A stretch of DNA of 64,000 nucleotides from Nocardioides gansuensis (lineage in GTDB: Bacteria > Actinomycetota > Actinomycetes > Propionibacteriales > Nocardioidaceae): contig NZ_QDGZ01000005.1 in the NCBI RefSeq assembly GCF_003076135.1, positions 372,001 to 436,000 of the forward strand, written 5' to 3'. The position numbers and the translations under genes were made by a program. Under the pieces are notes generated by a model. The model saw only the letters and a program-made list of their open reading frames with translations. It had not been told where the DNA came from and made no database searches. The stretch's first letter is position 1. Every line of letters begins with the position of its first letter. Below are positions 1 through 7,412 of the stretch, piece by piece.

Positions 1-155
1 GCCCCGAGGAGCAGAAGCGCCTCGCCGCTTCCGGCGAGACGATGCGCGTCTACATCCCCTACGGCCAGGAGTGGTACGGCTACCTGATGCGCCGCCTCGC
101 CGAACGCCCGCAGAACCTCACGTTCTTCCTCCGCTCCCTGATCTCGAAGAAGTAG
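1..155 (+). CDS. putA: Proline dehydrogenase, C-terminal end (partial)
   Basis: Only the last ~50 codons are present; the frame enters at base 3 and ends in TAG at 153-155. The visible tail contains [20 protein letters not shown] followed by [12 protein letters not shown], the conserved FAD-domain end of monofunctional proline dehydrogenases. That enzyme oxidises proline to pyrroline-5-carboxylate and passes electrons to the quinone pool. proC starts 6 nt downstream on the same strand and catalyses the reverse, biosynthetic step. Whether the missing 5' part is intact cannot be judged here. Family assignment is confident from the motif although the piece is short. Confidence 0.85.
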   Translation, partial: PEEQKRLAASGETMRVYIPYGQEWYGYLMRRLAERPQNLTFFLRSLISKK

Positions 156-161
156 GCCGAC

Positions 162-962
162 ATGACCACAGCGATCATCGGTGCCGGCGTGATGGGGGAG
201 ACCCTGCTTTCCGGCCTCGTCCGGGCGGGCCGCCGCGTCGACAACCTCCTCGTCGGCGAGAAGCGCCCCGAGCGCGCGCAGGAGCTCGAGGAGCGGTACG
301 GCGTGAGCGTCGTGTCCAACGTCGAGGCGGCTCGCAAGGCCGACACCGTGGCGCTGGTGGTCAAGCCGCAGGACATGGCCGCGGTGCTCGAGGAGATCGC
401 CCCCGAGCTGCGGCCCGGCCAGCTGCTCGTCTCGCTCGCTGCCGGCATCACGACCTCGTTCATCGAGTCGCACGTGCCGGAGGGCGTCGCCGTCGTGCGC
501 GTCATGCCCAACACCCCGGCCCTGGTCGACGAGGGCATGGCCGCGATCTCCCCCGGCTCGCACTGCGACGAGGCCCACCTCGCCGAGGCCGAGTCGCTGA
601 TGGCCTCGACCGGGCGGGTGCTCCGGATCCCGGAGAAGCAGCAGGACGCCGTCACCGCGATCAGCGGCTCCGGCCCCGCCTACATCTTCTTCGTCGTCGA
701 GTCCATGATCGAGGCCGGCGTCCACCTCGGGCTGCCCCGTGCCACGGCGACCGAGCTCGTCGTCCAGACCCTCGTCGGTTCGGCCAGGATGCTCCGGGAG
801 ACCGGCACCCACCCCGCGGTCCTGCGCGAGCAGGTCACCTCGCCCGCCGGGACCACCGCCGCCGCGCTCCGCGAGCTGGAGATCCACCGCGTCCGGGCCG
901 CCTTCCTGGCCGCCATGGAAGCCGCGCGCGACCGCTCCCGCGCGCTCGCCGAGGGATCCTGA
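162..962 (+). CDS. proC: Pyrroline-5-carboxylate reductase
   Basis: The 266-residue product is full length for ProC, which reduces pyrroline-5-carboxylate to L-proline with NAD(P)H in the cytoplasm. The N-terminus carries the Rossmann dinucleotide motif GAGVMGETL (residues ~7-15). The middle has VRVMPNTPALVDEGM, and the C-terminal dimerisation domain has the signature ISGSGPAYIFFVVE. The ATG is 6 nt after the proline dehydrogenase stop, so the two are probably co-transcribed. No strong Shine-Dalgarno is visible, which suggests translational coupling. The gene is followed by a 138-bp gap containing a short direct repeat. Confidence 0.95.
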   Translation: MTTAIIGAGVMGETLLSGLVRAGRRVDNLLVGEKRPERAQELEERYGVSVVSNVEAARKADTVALVVKPQDMAAVLEEIAPELRPGQLLVSLAAGITTSFIESHVPEGVAVVRVMPNTPALVDEGMAAISPGSHCDEAHLAEAESLMASTGRVLRIPEKQQDAVTAISGSGPAYIFFVVESMIEAGVHLGLPRATATELVVQTLVGSARMLRETGTHPAVLREQVTSPAGTTAAALRELEIHRVRAAFLAAMEAARDRSRALAEGS

Positions 963-984
963 GCGCCGCCACCCGGCGGCGACG

Positions 985-1041
985 TGCATGTGCAGACGCG
1001 CCGACTCGGCCGGGTCTGCGTGTGCAGACGCGCCGACTCGG
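985..1041 (+). repeat. Two 21-bp direct repeats upstream of acuC
   Basis: An identical 21-bp sequence occurs at 989-1009 and 1021-1041, 32 bp start to start. Both contain GCAGACGCGCCGACTCGG. They lie between proC and the acuC promoter. They are not tandem to a third copy, and no coding frame explains them. They could be a regulator site pair, a dispersed genomic repeat or part of an RNA structure; the sequence alone does not decide. Confidence 0.75.
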
Positions 1042-1087
1042 GACGCCTGACAGGCCGGACATCTCGGGCGCCGGGCGCGCCGGGGAG

Positions 1088-1093
1088 TAACGT
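1088..1093 (+). promoter_or_regulatory. Leaderless -10 element of acuC
   Basis: TAACGT fits the actinobacterial TANNNT -10 and ends 7 nt before the ATG at 1101. The start codon would therefore be at or next to the transcription start. This fixes the acuC start, because no Shine-Dalgarno is present. No convincing -35 was seen. Confidence 0.55.
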
Positions 1094-1100
1094 CCCCCAC

Positions 1101-2282
1101 ATGGAGTGCCCCGGATCCTCGTCGGTCGTCTTCGACAAGACACTCACCGACTACGACTTCGGGCCCACCCACCCGATGTCGCCCGTCCGCGTCGACCTGA
1201 CGATGCTGCTGGCCGACGAGCTCGGCGTCCTCGACGGGCTCCGCCAGGTCCCCGCGCCGGTCGCGGAGGACGACCTGATCGCGACGGTCCACGACCGTGG
1301 GCTGATCGAGGCGGTGACGCGGTGCGGTACGACGCCGGGGCACGTCGACCTCGAGCGCGGGCTCGGCACCGAGGACGACCCGGTCTTCGCCGGCATGCAC
1401 GAGGCGGCAGCCCACGTCGTCGGTGCCACGGTCGAGGCCTGCCGGCAGGTCTGGTCGGGGGAGTCCCTGCACAGCGCGAACATCGCAGGCGGGCTGCACC
1501 ACGCCATGCGTGACCGCGCGTCCGGGTTCTGCATCTACAACGACGTCGCCGTCGGCATCCAGTGGCTGCTCGATCGCGGAGTCGAGCGGGTGGCCTACGT
1601 CGACGTCGACGTCCACCACGGCGACGGGGTGGAGCAGATCTTCTACGACGACCCGCGCGTGCTCACGATCTCCCTGCACGAGACCGGGCAGATGCTGTTC
1701 CCCGGCACCGGCTTCCCGACTGACATCGGCGGGCCGGCGGCCCAGGGCACCGCCGCCAACGTGGCACTCCCGCCCGGCACGGCCGATGCAGGCTGGCTGC
1801 GGGCCTTCCACGCCGTCGTACCCCCGCTGCTGCGGGAGTGGCGGCCGCAGGTGCTCGTCACCCAGCACGGCTGCGACAGCCACATGGAGGACCCGCTCGC
1901 CCACCTCATGCTCTCGGTCGACGGGCAGCGCGCGGCCTACCTCGCCCTCCACGAGCTCGCCCACGAGGTCTGCGACGGCAAGTGGGTCGCCACGGGTGGA
2001 GGCGGCTACGCCCTCGTCGAAGTGGTGCCCCGCGCCTGGACCCACCTGCTGGCGATCGTGGCGGGCCAGCCGGTCGACCCGGCGACCGAGACCCCGCTGG
2101 GCTGGCGCGTGCACGTCGAGGAGCTGACGGGGCGTACCGCGCCCTTCCGCCTCACCGACGGCCGCAGCCCCGCCTACCGTGACTGGTCCGCGGGCTACGA
2201 CCCGGAGACCTGGCTCGACCGGGCGATCATGGCCACGCGCACCGCGGTCTTCCCGCTGCACGGCCTCGACCCGCAGCCCTGA
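1101..2282 (+). CDS. acuC: AcuC-type histone-deacetylase-fold amidohydrolase
   Basis: The 393-residue protein has the zinc-dependent deacetylase fold. The charge-relay histidines are in GGLHHAMRD (~residues 130-138). The metal-binding strand is AYVDVDVHHGDGVEQIFY (~165-182), with Asp170 and His172 as likely ligands. QHGCDSHMEDPLAHL and the GGGGY loop (VATGGGGYALVEV) follow. Bacterial AcuC removes acetyl groups from lysines, classically on acetyl-CoA synthetase, but the substrate here is not shown. The start at 1101 is chosen because a -10 element lies 7 nt upstream and the length matches the family. An in-frame upstream extension from 984 would translate the direct repeats and is unlikely. 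Confidence 0.88.
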   Translation: MECPGSSSVVFDKTLTDYDFGPTHPMSPVRVDLTMLLADELGVLDGLRQVPAPVAEDDLIATVHDRGLIEAVTRCGTTPGHVDLERGLGTEDDPVFAGMHEAAAHVVGATVEACRQVWSGESLHSANIAGGLHHAMRDRASGFCIYNDVAVGIQWLLDRGVERVAYVDVDVHHGDGVEQIFYDDPRVLTISLHETGQMLFPGTGFPTDIGGPAAQGTAANVALPPGTADAGWLRAFHAVVPPLLREWRPQVLVTQHGCDSHMEDPLAHLMLSVDGQRAAYLALHELAHEVCDGKWVATGGGGYALVEVVPRAWTHLLAIVAGQPVDPATETPLGWRVHVEELTGRTAPFRLTDGRSPAYRDWSAGYDPETWLDRAIMATRTAVFPLHGLDPQP

Positions 2283-2494
2283 CCTGCGCTGAGGCGGTTG
2301 GGACCGCTGGGAAATCGGCGTAGCGTTGGTTCGGTCCACCCGAAATCAACACGACACGCCGACAGTCACACAAGTTTCACTGGTCACATACTTCCCCACA
2401 GGTCACTTGTGCCCCTATCCTCAGCCCAGTAGCGCCACGACGTTGTCATCGGTGGGGAAGCCGGTGCCGTGCCGCGAGAAAGATCGGTGCACCC
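2283..2494. other. Intergenic region upstream of the HTH gene
   Basis: A 212-bp gap, noticeably richer in A/T than its surroundings between about 2330 and 2420. It holds a small hairpin (GCGGT 2294-2298 with ACCGC 2303-2307), two GGTCAC motifs (2382-2387 and 2401-2406) and a possible -10 TATCCT at 2416-2421. None is strong enough for a firm call. It presumably carries the promoter of the HTH gene. Confidence 0.3.
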
Positions 2495-2701
2495 ATGGCT
2501 GCAAAGACTCCAGGTGACATGTCTGAGTCCCGATTCCTGACCATCGCCGAGGTCGCTGCGCAGATGCGCGTGTCCAAGATGACGGTCTATCGCCTCGTCC
2601 ACAGCGGCGAGCTGCCCGCGGTGCGCGTCGGTCGGTCGTTCCGGGTCACCGAGGACGACGTCAACGAATACCTGCGCAAGAGCTTCTACTCGGCGGGCTG
2701 A
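2495..2701 (+). CDS. Small MerR/excisionase-fold DNA-binding protein
   Basis: The 68-residue protein is a single winged helix-turn-helix of the excisionase/BldC-like class (HTH_17): FLTIAEVAAQMRVSKMTVYR is the HTH and VRVGRSFRVTEDDVNEYL the wing and second helix. Such proteins bind DNA without an effector domain, often filamenting on direct repeats. Despite the excisionase label there is no integrase or att site nearby. I recall the same small gene beside the bS22 gene in other actinobacteria, so it looks like a core chromosomal regulator. The start at 2495 gives the family's usual MAA- N-terminus; an internal ATG at 2519 is also possible. Confidence 0.85.
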   Translation: MAAKTPGDMSESRFLTIAEVAAQMRVSKMTVYRLVHSGELPAVRVGRSFRVTEDDVNEYLRKSFYSAG

Positions 2702-2781
2702 GCCAGGCCGACAACCCCCCGGCGCCCCAGCGCTTCTCGTCCACCGGACCACTCGATTCCCCGGCGCCGCCGCGCGACAAG

Positions 2782-2787
2782 TAGGCT
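2782..2787 (+). promoter_or_regulatory. Candidate -10 element for the bS22 gene
   Basis: TAGGCT matches TANNNT and would start transcription near 2795, giving a ~70-nt leader before the GTG at 2865. No clear -35 is visible. The call rests on the hexamer and its position alone. Confidence 0.35.
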
Positions 2788-2864
2788 GTGCCCGTCGCGC
2801 GGACGTCTGTCCGTGCGCCGCGCGCGCACCGGCGTGCGCGTGACGCAAGGCGAAAGGTTTCCCT

Positions 2865-2966
2865 GTGGGTTCTGTCATCAAGAAGCGGCGCAAGCGCATG
2901 GCGAAGAAGAAGCACCGCAAGCTGCTCAAGAAGACGCGCGTCCAGCGCCGCAAGCTCGGGAAGTAA
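2865..2966 (+). CDS. 30S ribosomal protein bS22 (33 residues)
   Basis: This 33-residue, extremely basic protein ([20 protein letters not shown] then [13 protein letters not shown]) matches the actinobacterial small-subunit protein bS22, related to the AURKAIP1/COX24 domain of mitochondrial ribosomes. It binds rRNA near the decoding region. The start is GTG with GAAAGG 7 nt upstream, ending in TAA at 2964-2966. It is short enough to be missed by most gene finders. The downstream epimerase starts 8 nt after the stop, so they are probably one transcript. Confidence 0.95.
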   Translation: MGSVIKKRRKRMAKKKHRKLLKKTRVQRRKLGK

Positions 2967-2974
2967 CCCGCGGC

Positions 2975-4000
2975 ATGGGACGGGTCGTGCTCGTCACCGG
3001 GATCTCCCGGGACCTGGGCCGCCGCTTCGCGCGGGTGGCCGCTGCCGACCCGTCCATCGACCGCGTCATCGGTGTCGACGTCGTGCCCCCACGCGGCGAC
3101 ATCGGTGAGGTCTCCTTCGTCCGCGCCGACATCCGCAACCCCGTCATCGCGAAGGTCATCGCCAAGGAGGACGTCGACACCGTCGTCCACATGAGCGTGA
3201 TCGCGACCCCCGGCACCGCCGGCGGCCGCAACACGATGAAGGAGCTCAACGTCCTCGGCACGATGCAGCTGCTCGCTGCGTGCCAGAAGGCGGAGTCGGT
3301 GCGCCAGCTGGTGGTCAAGTCCACCACCACCGTCTACGGCGCCAGCCCGCGTGACCCGGCGATGTTCACCGAGGAGATGGGCCCCAAGCAGCTGCCGTCC
3401 TCCGGCTACGCCAAGGACGTCAACGAGGTCGAGGGCTACGTCCGCGGCTTCGCCCGGCGCCGCCCCGACGTCACCGTCACCACCGTCCGCGCCGCCAACG
3501 TGATCGGTCCCCACGTCGTCAGCCCGATCACCAGCTACTTCCGCCTCCCGGTCATCCCGCGCGTCCTGGGCTTCGACCCACGCCTGCAGTTCCTCCACGA
3601 GGACGACCTCCTCGGTGTGCTCAAGCACTCGGTCCTGACCGAGCGGGCCGGCACCTTCAACGTCGCCGGCGACGGCATCCTGATGCTCTCCCAGGCCATC
3701 CGCCGCCTCAGCAAGCCGTCGGTGACACTGCCCCGTTTCGCGGTCGGCCGACTGGGTTCGGCCCTGCGCTCGGCGCGCGTGGCCGAGTTCTCACCCGAGC
3801 AGCTCGGGTTCCTGACCCATGGCCGCGGTGTCGACACGACCCGGATGCGCACGATGCTCGGCTTCGAGCCCCGCTTCACCACCGCGGAGGCGTTCGCGGA
3901 CTTCGGCGTGTCGATGGGGGTCCCGCTGCCCGCCCGGCCGGCGCCCCCGCGCCTCGGCCAGCATCCCACCGGCGAGCAGAAGGGAACCGTCCGTGTCTGA
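2975..4000 (+). CDS. NAD-dependent epimerase/dehydratase family protein
   Basis: The 341-residue product is an extended short-chain dehydrogenase. The N-terminus MGRVVLVTGISRDLGRRFA has the dinucleotide-binding glycine motif in slightly altered form. STTTVYGASP and SSGYAKDVNEVE supply the Ser and Tyr-x-x-x-Lys of the active site. The substrate is unknown; sugar nucleotides are typical for the fold, but some actinobacterial members act elsewhere. The start at 2975 aligns with the family. The last codons overlap the acyltransferase start by 8 nt, implying coupled translation. The bS22-epimerase-acyltransferase order is shared with other actinobacteria as far as I recall. Confidence 0.85.
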   Translation: MGRVVLVTGISRDLGRRFARVAAADPSIDRVIGVDVVPPRGDIGEVSFVRADIRNPVIAKVIAKEDVDTVVHMSVIATPGTAGGRNTMKELNVLGTMQLLAACQKAESVRQLVVKSTTTVYGASPRDPAMFTEEMGPKQLPSSGYAKDVNEVEGYVRGFARRRPDVTVTTVRAANVIGPHVVSPITSYFRLPVIPRVLGFDPRLQFLHEDDLLGVLKHSVLTERAGTFNVAGDGILMLSQAIRRLSKPSVTLPRFAVGRLGSALRSARVAEFSPEQLGFLTHGRGVDTTRMRTMLGFEPRFTTAEAFADFGVSMGVPLPARPAPPRLGQHPTGEQKGTVRV

Positions 4001-5141
4001 CGCCGAGATCATCCCGATCGGCACCAGCGGCCGGCCCGGCCGCGGCAGCGGCAAGACCCGGCCGTCCTCCGCCGCGCGCAGGCTGGCCCCCAAGCCAGCC
4101 TCCCGGCCCGCCCGCAAGCCCGAAGCCGCCACGAGGACGCAGGCCCCCACAGCAGCGCCCCCCGCTGCGGCCGCCGAGCGGGTCGACGCCCCGTCGACGC
4201 CCCCGGCGCGCCCGGCAACGACTACCAGCGAGCGCCACCCGCTCGCGGGCATCCCGGTCGGTGACTGGCTCGCCGCCCTCCAGTCGGCGGCGATGGAGGT
4301 CTTCGGCGACCAGTGGGAGCGCCGCCTGGCCGAGCTGATGGCCTTCTGGCGGCGTCGCCTGGAGGGCGACTACGTCGTCGACGAGTACGGCTTCGACGCC
4401 GAGATCACCGAGCGCTTCTTCATGGCGGCGCTGCGGCCGATCGCGACCAAGTGGTTCCGGGTCGAGGTGCGGGGCATCGAGAACATCCCCGCCACGGGCG
4501 GCGCGCTGGTCGTGTCCAACCACTCCGGCACGATCCCGCTCGACGCGCTGATGACCATGGTCGCCGTGCACGACAACTCCGGCCGATTCCTGCGCGCCCT
4601 GGGGGCCGACCTGGTCTTCAAGCTGCCCGTCGTGAGCGGCCTGGCCCGCAAGGCAGGCACGACCCTGGCCTGCAACGAGGACGCCGAGCGGATGCTCGCC
4701 GGTGGCGAGCTCGTCGGCGTCTGGCCCGAGGGCTTCAAGGGCATCGGGAAGCCCTTCACCGAGCGCTACAAGCTGCAGCGCTTCGGGCGCGGGGGCTTCG
4801 TCTCCGCGGCCCTGCGCACCGGCGTACCCATCGTGCCGCTCTCGGTCGTCGGTGCCGAGGAGATCTACCCCCTCGTCGGCAACATCCCGGCCCTGGCGCG
4901 CCTGCTCGGCGTGCCCTACATCCCGATCACGCCGTTCTTCCCGCTGCTGGGCCCGCTCGGGCTGGTGCCGCTGCCTTCGAAGTGGCTGCTCGAGTTCGGC
5001 GAGCCGATCCGCACCGATGCCTACGACGCGGTAGAGGCGGACGACCCGATGCTGGTCTTCAACGTGACCGACCAGGTCCGCGAGACGATCCAGCAGACCC
5101 TCTACACCCTGCTGCGGCAGCGGGAGAGCGTCTTCCGCTGA
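3993..5141 (+). CDS. PlsC-like glycerolipid acyltransferase
   Basis: The 382-residue protein has a disordered Pro/Ala-rich N-terminus (~1-80) and an LPLAT domain (~150-370). The catalytic block is VVSNHSGTIPLDALM (His177, Asp184), and the second block is VWPEGFKGIGKP. The spacing between His and Asp is six residues rather than the classical four, as in MGAT/DGAT2-like branches. It probably transfers an acyl group to a (lyso)glycerolipid at the membrane; the exact acceptor is unknown. The GTG at 3993 has AAGGGA 7 nt upstream and overlaps the epimerase stop. It converges with the minus-strand anti-sigma gene 27 bp away. Confidence 0.85.
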   Translation: MSDAEIIPIGTSGRPGRGSGKTRPSSAARRLAPKPASRPARKPEAATRTQAPTAAPPAAAAERVDAPSTPPARPATTTSERHPLAGIPVGDWLAALQSAAMEVFGDQWERRLAELMAFWRRRLEGDYVVDEYGFDAEITERFFMAALRPIATKWFRVEVRGIENIPATGGALVVSNHSGTIPLDALMTMVAVHDNSGRFLRALGADLVFKLPVVSGLARKAGTTLACNEDAERMLAGGELVGVWPEGFKGIGKPFTERYKLQRFGRGGFVSAALRTGVPIVPLSVVGAEEIYPLVGNIPALARLLGVPYIPITPFFPLLGPLGLVPLPSKWLLEFGEPIRTDAYDAVEADDPMLVFNVTDQVRETIQQTLYTLLRQRESVFR

Positions 5142-5168
5142 CCTCGTCCGCTGAGCCGCGGGAGAGGG

Positions 5169-6392
5169 TCACGGCAGCAGGCCGGAGGTGGCGCCGCCGG
5201 TGACGTCGTCGACGACGTCACCGCCCCCGTCCAGCAGCCCGTCCTCACCCGTCACCGGGTCGGTGAGCGTGGTGGTGACCGAGTCCTTGCCCTGCAGTGA
5301 CTCGGTGACGTCCTCGACCGGGTCCTTGGCCGAGGGCGTCGAGCCGGTGCCCGTCTTCGTGGACTCCTCGCCCGTGCTGGTGGTCTGCTCGGGGATCTCG
5401 ATCGGGGGCACCTGGAGTCCGTCGGTCGACTGTGTGGAGACCGGCTCCGTGCGCGTCCCCTTGCCCTTCTCTGCGACCTTGCCGGATCCGTCGACGCGAG
5501 TCGGCACGTCGTCGAGCGAGGCCTCGGAGGCGACCGAGGGCACCACGCCGGCGGCCGCCTGCCTGCCCGCGAGGAGGAAGGCGGGCAGCGAGGACAGGCC
5601 GCCCTCGCAGGACGGGCACAGCTCCTCCGCACGCTCGTCGATGCTGGCCAGGGTGCGGCCGGCCTCGACCAGCTCGTCGCGGGCGCCGTGGGGCACCTCG
5701 GCCTCGAGGTCGAGCAGCCGGGCCATGCTCCGGGAGGTGAACGCGCGCAGGTCGGTGATGACCACCTTGTCGCCGGTCTCCAGGTAGACGCTGATCAGCA
5801 CGTCAGCGGCGTCACGGGCCTGCTCGTTGAAGTCAGTGAGCGTGGTCGGCACCTGTGCGGCGACCTCGGGGGTGCCGCGCCGGGCCAGCTCGTCGACCTC
5901 GGCGAGGCGGCCGGAGGCGTTGTCGAGCAGCCTGCTGCCGCGAGAGGCGTCGCTCGCGGCGATGCTGGTCTCTGCGCCTTCGAGGGCGCGCTTGATCGGG
6001 TAGAGGGAGTCGCCGGGGAGGGCGGACTGGGCGGCGACGGCCACCGACGCGGTCGCACCGACCATCGCGGCGCCGCCGAGCACGGCCGCGAGCCGGCGCT
6101 GCGGGCGGGTGCCGGTGGAGGGCACGGGCGTCAGGCGCGTCTCGATGGCGCGGTCGACGGGCAGCAGCACCGTGTCGGCCTCCGCCATCAGGCGGCTGCG
6201 GAGGTCGGCGGAGAACTCCGGCCGCGGGGCGACCTGGGGAAGCGCCCGCAGGTCCTCGACCACCTCGAGGAGCCGCGCGAACCGCTCGGCGTCACGCTCG
6301 GTGAGCGGTGCCGCGGGGGTGCGAGAGACGCTCCCGGAGACCAGGGCCTCGAACTCGTCGGCACGTCGCCGTGTCGAGAAGGGCGCTGTCAT
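5169..6392 (-). CDS. rsbN: RsbN-like membrane anti-sigma factor (DUF5667)
   Basis: The 407-residue protein has a cytoplasmic N-terminal part (~1-98) containing FEALVSGS and PEFSADLRSRLM, one membrane segment (~101-121, LAAVLGGAAMVGATASVAVA) and a conserved extracytoplasmic block after it (GDSLYPIKRALEGAE). It ends in a long Ser/Thr/Glu-rich tail. This is the layout of RsbN, which in Streptomyces holds the sigma factor BldN inactive. It lies directly downstream of a BldN-like sigma gene on the same strand, which strongly supports the pairing. The ATG at 6392 has AGGACGGAAGCG in front. A CPSC pair (in EELCPSCEGG) could be redox active or bind metal; that is inference. Confidence 0.82.
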   Translation of the reverse strand: MTAPFSTRRRADEFEALVSGSVSRTPAAPLTERDAERFARLLEVVEDLRALPQVAPRPEFSADLRSRLMAEADTVLLPVDRAIETRLTPVPSTGTRPQRRLAAVLGGAAMVGATASVAVAAQSALPGDSLYPIKRALEGAETSIAASDASRGSRLLDNASGRLAEVDELARRGTPEVAAQVPTTLTDFNEQARDAADVLISVYLETGDKVVITDLRAFTSRSMARLLDLEAEVPHGARDELVEAGRTLASIDERAEELCPSCEGGLSSLPAFLLAGRQAAAGVVPSVASEASLDDVPTRVDGSGKVAEKGKGTRTEPVSTQSTDGLQVPPIEIPEQTTSTGEESTKTGTGSTPSAKDPVEDVTESLQGKDSVTTTLTDPVTGEDGLLDGGGDVVDDVTGGATSGLLP

Positions 6393-6459
6393 CGCTTCCG
6401 TCCTGTGGGTGTGGTGGCGGCCGTGCACGACGCGGTGGCGCGGTGCTCCTGCACCCCGA

Positions 6460-6488
6460 CAAACGAGGTCTGACGGCGCGGGGTTACG
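6460..6488 (-). promoter_or_regulatory. BldN-type promoter upstream of the anti-sigma gene
   Basis: On the minus strand CGTAAC (6488-6483) is followed after 17 nt by CGTTTG (6465-6460). The sigma-BldN consensus as I recall it is CGTAAC-N16-CGTTGA. The -35 is perfect and the -10 shares CGTT, with one extra spacer base. It lies 68 nt before the rsbN ATG, in the 127-bp gap between the two genes, as expected for sigma-dependent expression of its own inhibitor. Confidence 0.5.
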
Positions 6489-6519
6489 GCCCACGAGCGG
6501 GTCTTCGCTGCGATGTCCA

Positions 6520-7272
6520 TCAGTCGCGCAACCCCTCGGGCATCAGCTTCGCCAGGTTGCGTACGCCGCGCAGCTGGAGCTGCTTCACGGCGCCCTCGCT
6601 CCGGTCCAGTGCCAACGCGGTCTCCGCAATGCTGAGGCCCTGGAGGAAGCGCATGATCAGGCACTCGCGCTGCTCGGTCGGAAGGGCCTTGAGGGCGTGT
6701 AGCAGGATCTCGTTGGTGAGGCCGGCCAGCACCGCGCTCTCGGGTCCCTCGGTGGCGTCGTCGTGGGCGCCCATGTCCTCGGTCGCCAGCTCGAGCCGGG
6801 TGCGTCCGGCCTTGAAGTGGTCGGTGGTGAGGTTGCGCGCGATGGTCATCAGCCAGGCCCCGAAGTCGCGCCCCTGCCAGCGGAACCCGTTCATGCTGCG
6901 CAGGGCGCGGAAGAACGTCTCCGAGGTGAGGTCCTCGGCCAGGGTGACGGAGCGGGTGCGGTAGAACAGGAAGCGGTAGACCGAGCCGTGGTAGTGGTCG
7001 TAGAGGAGGCCGAAGGCCTCCTTGTCACCCGTGCGGGCAAGCTCGACCAGGGCGATCATCCGGGAGCGCTCGCCCTCGTCCTCCTCGGAGGAGACGGCCC
7101 ATTCGGAGTCGTCGAACCCGCTGCCCGGCGAGGCGCCCGGCGCGGGGGCAGTGGCCTCGGTGAAGACGACGCCCGAGGGTCCAGCGGCGGAGAGCAGAGG
7201 CTCGGGCCGGAGCGCCAGCGCGACGGCGTGCCGCAGCGCGTCCAGACCGCGCGCGCAGTCCTCTTCCCTCAT
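6520..7272 (-). CDS. bldN: BldN-like ECF sigma factor with N-terminal extension
   Basis: The 250-residue protein has region 2 at ~75-150 (EAFGLLYDHYHGSVYRFLFY, AEDLTSETFFRALRSM, WQGRDFGAWLMTIARNL) and region 4 at ~185-243 (PTEQRECLIMRFLQGLSIAE, EGAVKQLQLRGVRNLAKL). These blocks match Streptomyces BldN. Like BldN it has an N-terminal extension of ~70 residues (with LDALRHAVALALRP) before region 2; in Streptomyces coelicolor such an extension is cleaved off. The ATG at 7272 is preceded closely by GGGGAGGG; an in-frame ATG at 7296 is an alternative. The anti-sigma gene follows after 127 bp. Nocardioides do not sporulate, so the regulon is likely cell-envelope related. Confidence 0.88.
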   Translation of the reverse strand: MREEDCARGLDALRHAVALALRPEPLLSAAGPSGVVFTEATAPAPGASPGSGFDDSEWAVSSEEDEGERSRMIALVELARTGDKEAFGLLYDHYHGSVYRFLFYRTRSVTLAEDLTSETFFRALRSMNGFRWQGRDFGAWLMTIARNLTTDHFKAGRTRLELATEDMGAHDDATEGPESAVLAGLTNEILLHALKALPTEQRECLIMRFLQGLSIAETALALDRSEGAVKQLQLRGVRNLAKLMPEGLRD

Positions 7273-7307
7273 CCACCCTCCCCAGAGCGATCCCATCCCG
7301 CAGGACC

Positions 7308-7319
7308 TACTCCAGAGTA
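7308..7319 (-). promoter_or_regulatory. Palindrome over a candidate -10 of the sigma gene
   Basis: TACTC-CA-GAGTA (plus strand) is a perfect 5-bp inverted repeat. Read on the minus strand it includes TACTCT (7319-7314), a TANNNT -10 that would place the start near 7306. The half-sites resemble those of BldD boxes, which control bldN in Streptomyces, but the centre is one base longer than the BldD consensus I recall. It is a possible operator only. Confidence 0.3.
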
Positions 7320-7412
7320 AGTGGGATCGCAGCCCTTGTGAACCGGTAGAGACGAATCTTGACTCCTGTTCACGTCACACTCCGGCGGTTGCGGGGAGTG
7401 CGGAGCCGGGAC

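Noticed and set aside
984..1100. N-terminal extension of the AcuC-type protein back to 984
   Set aside because: It would translate the direct repeats into an Arg-rich stretch absent from the family, and the promoter -10 falls inside it.
2326..2517. A 63-codon open frame upstream of the HTH gene
   Set aside because: It overlaps the HTH start, has no ribosome site, and its composition (many Thr/Ser/Pro/His, Cys) does not resemble a protein; the region looks like a promoter.
2495..2701. Excisionase of an integrated element
   Set aside because: No integrase, att repeats, tRNA or phage genes nearby; the gene sits beside bS22 in a conserved core neighbourhood.
7336..7352. TTGTGAACCGGTAGAGA upstream of the sigma gene as a third Rex site
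   Set aside because: Only the left half matches; the right half shares almost nothing with TTCACAA, and it is not placed over a recognisable promoter.
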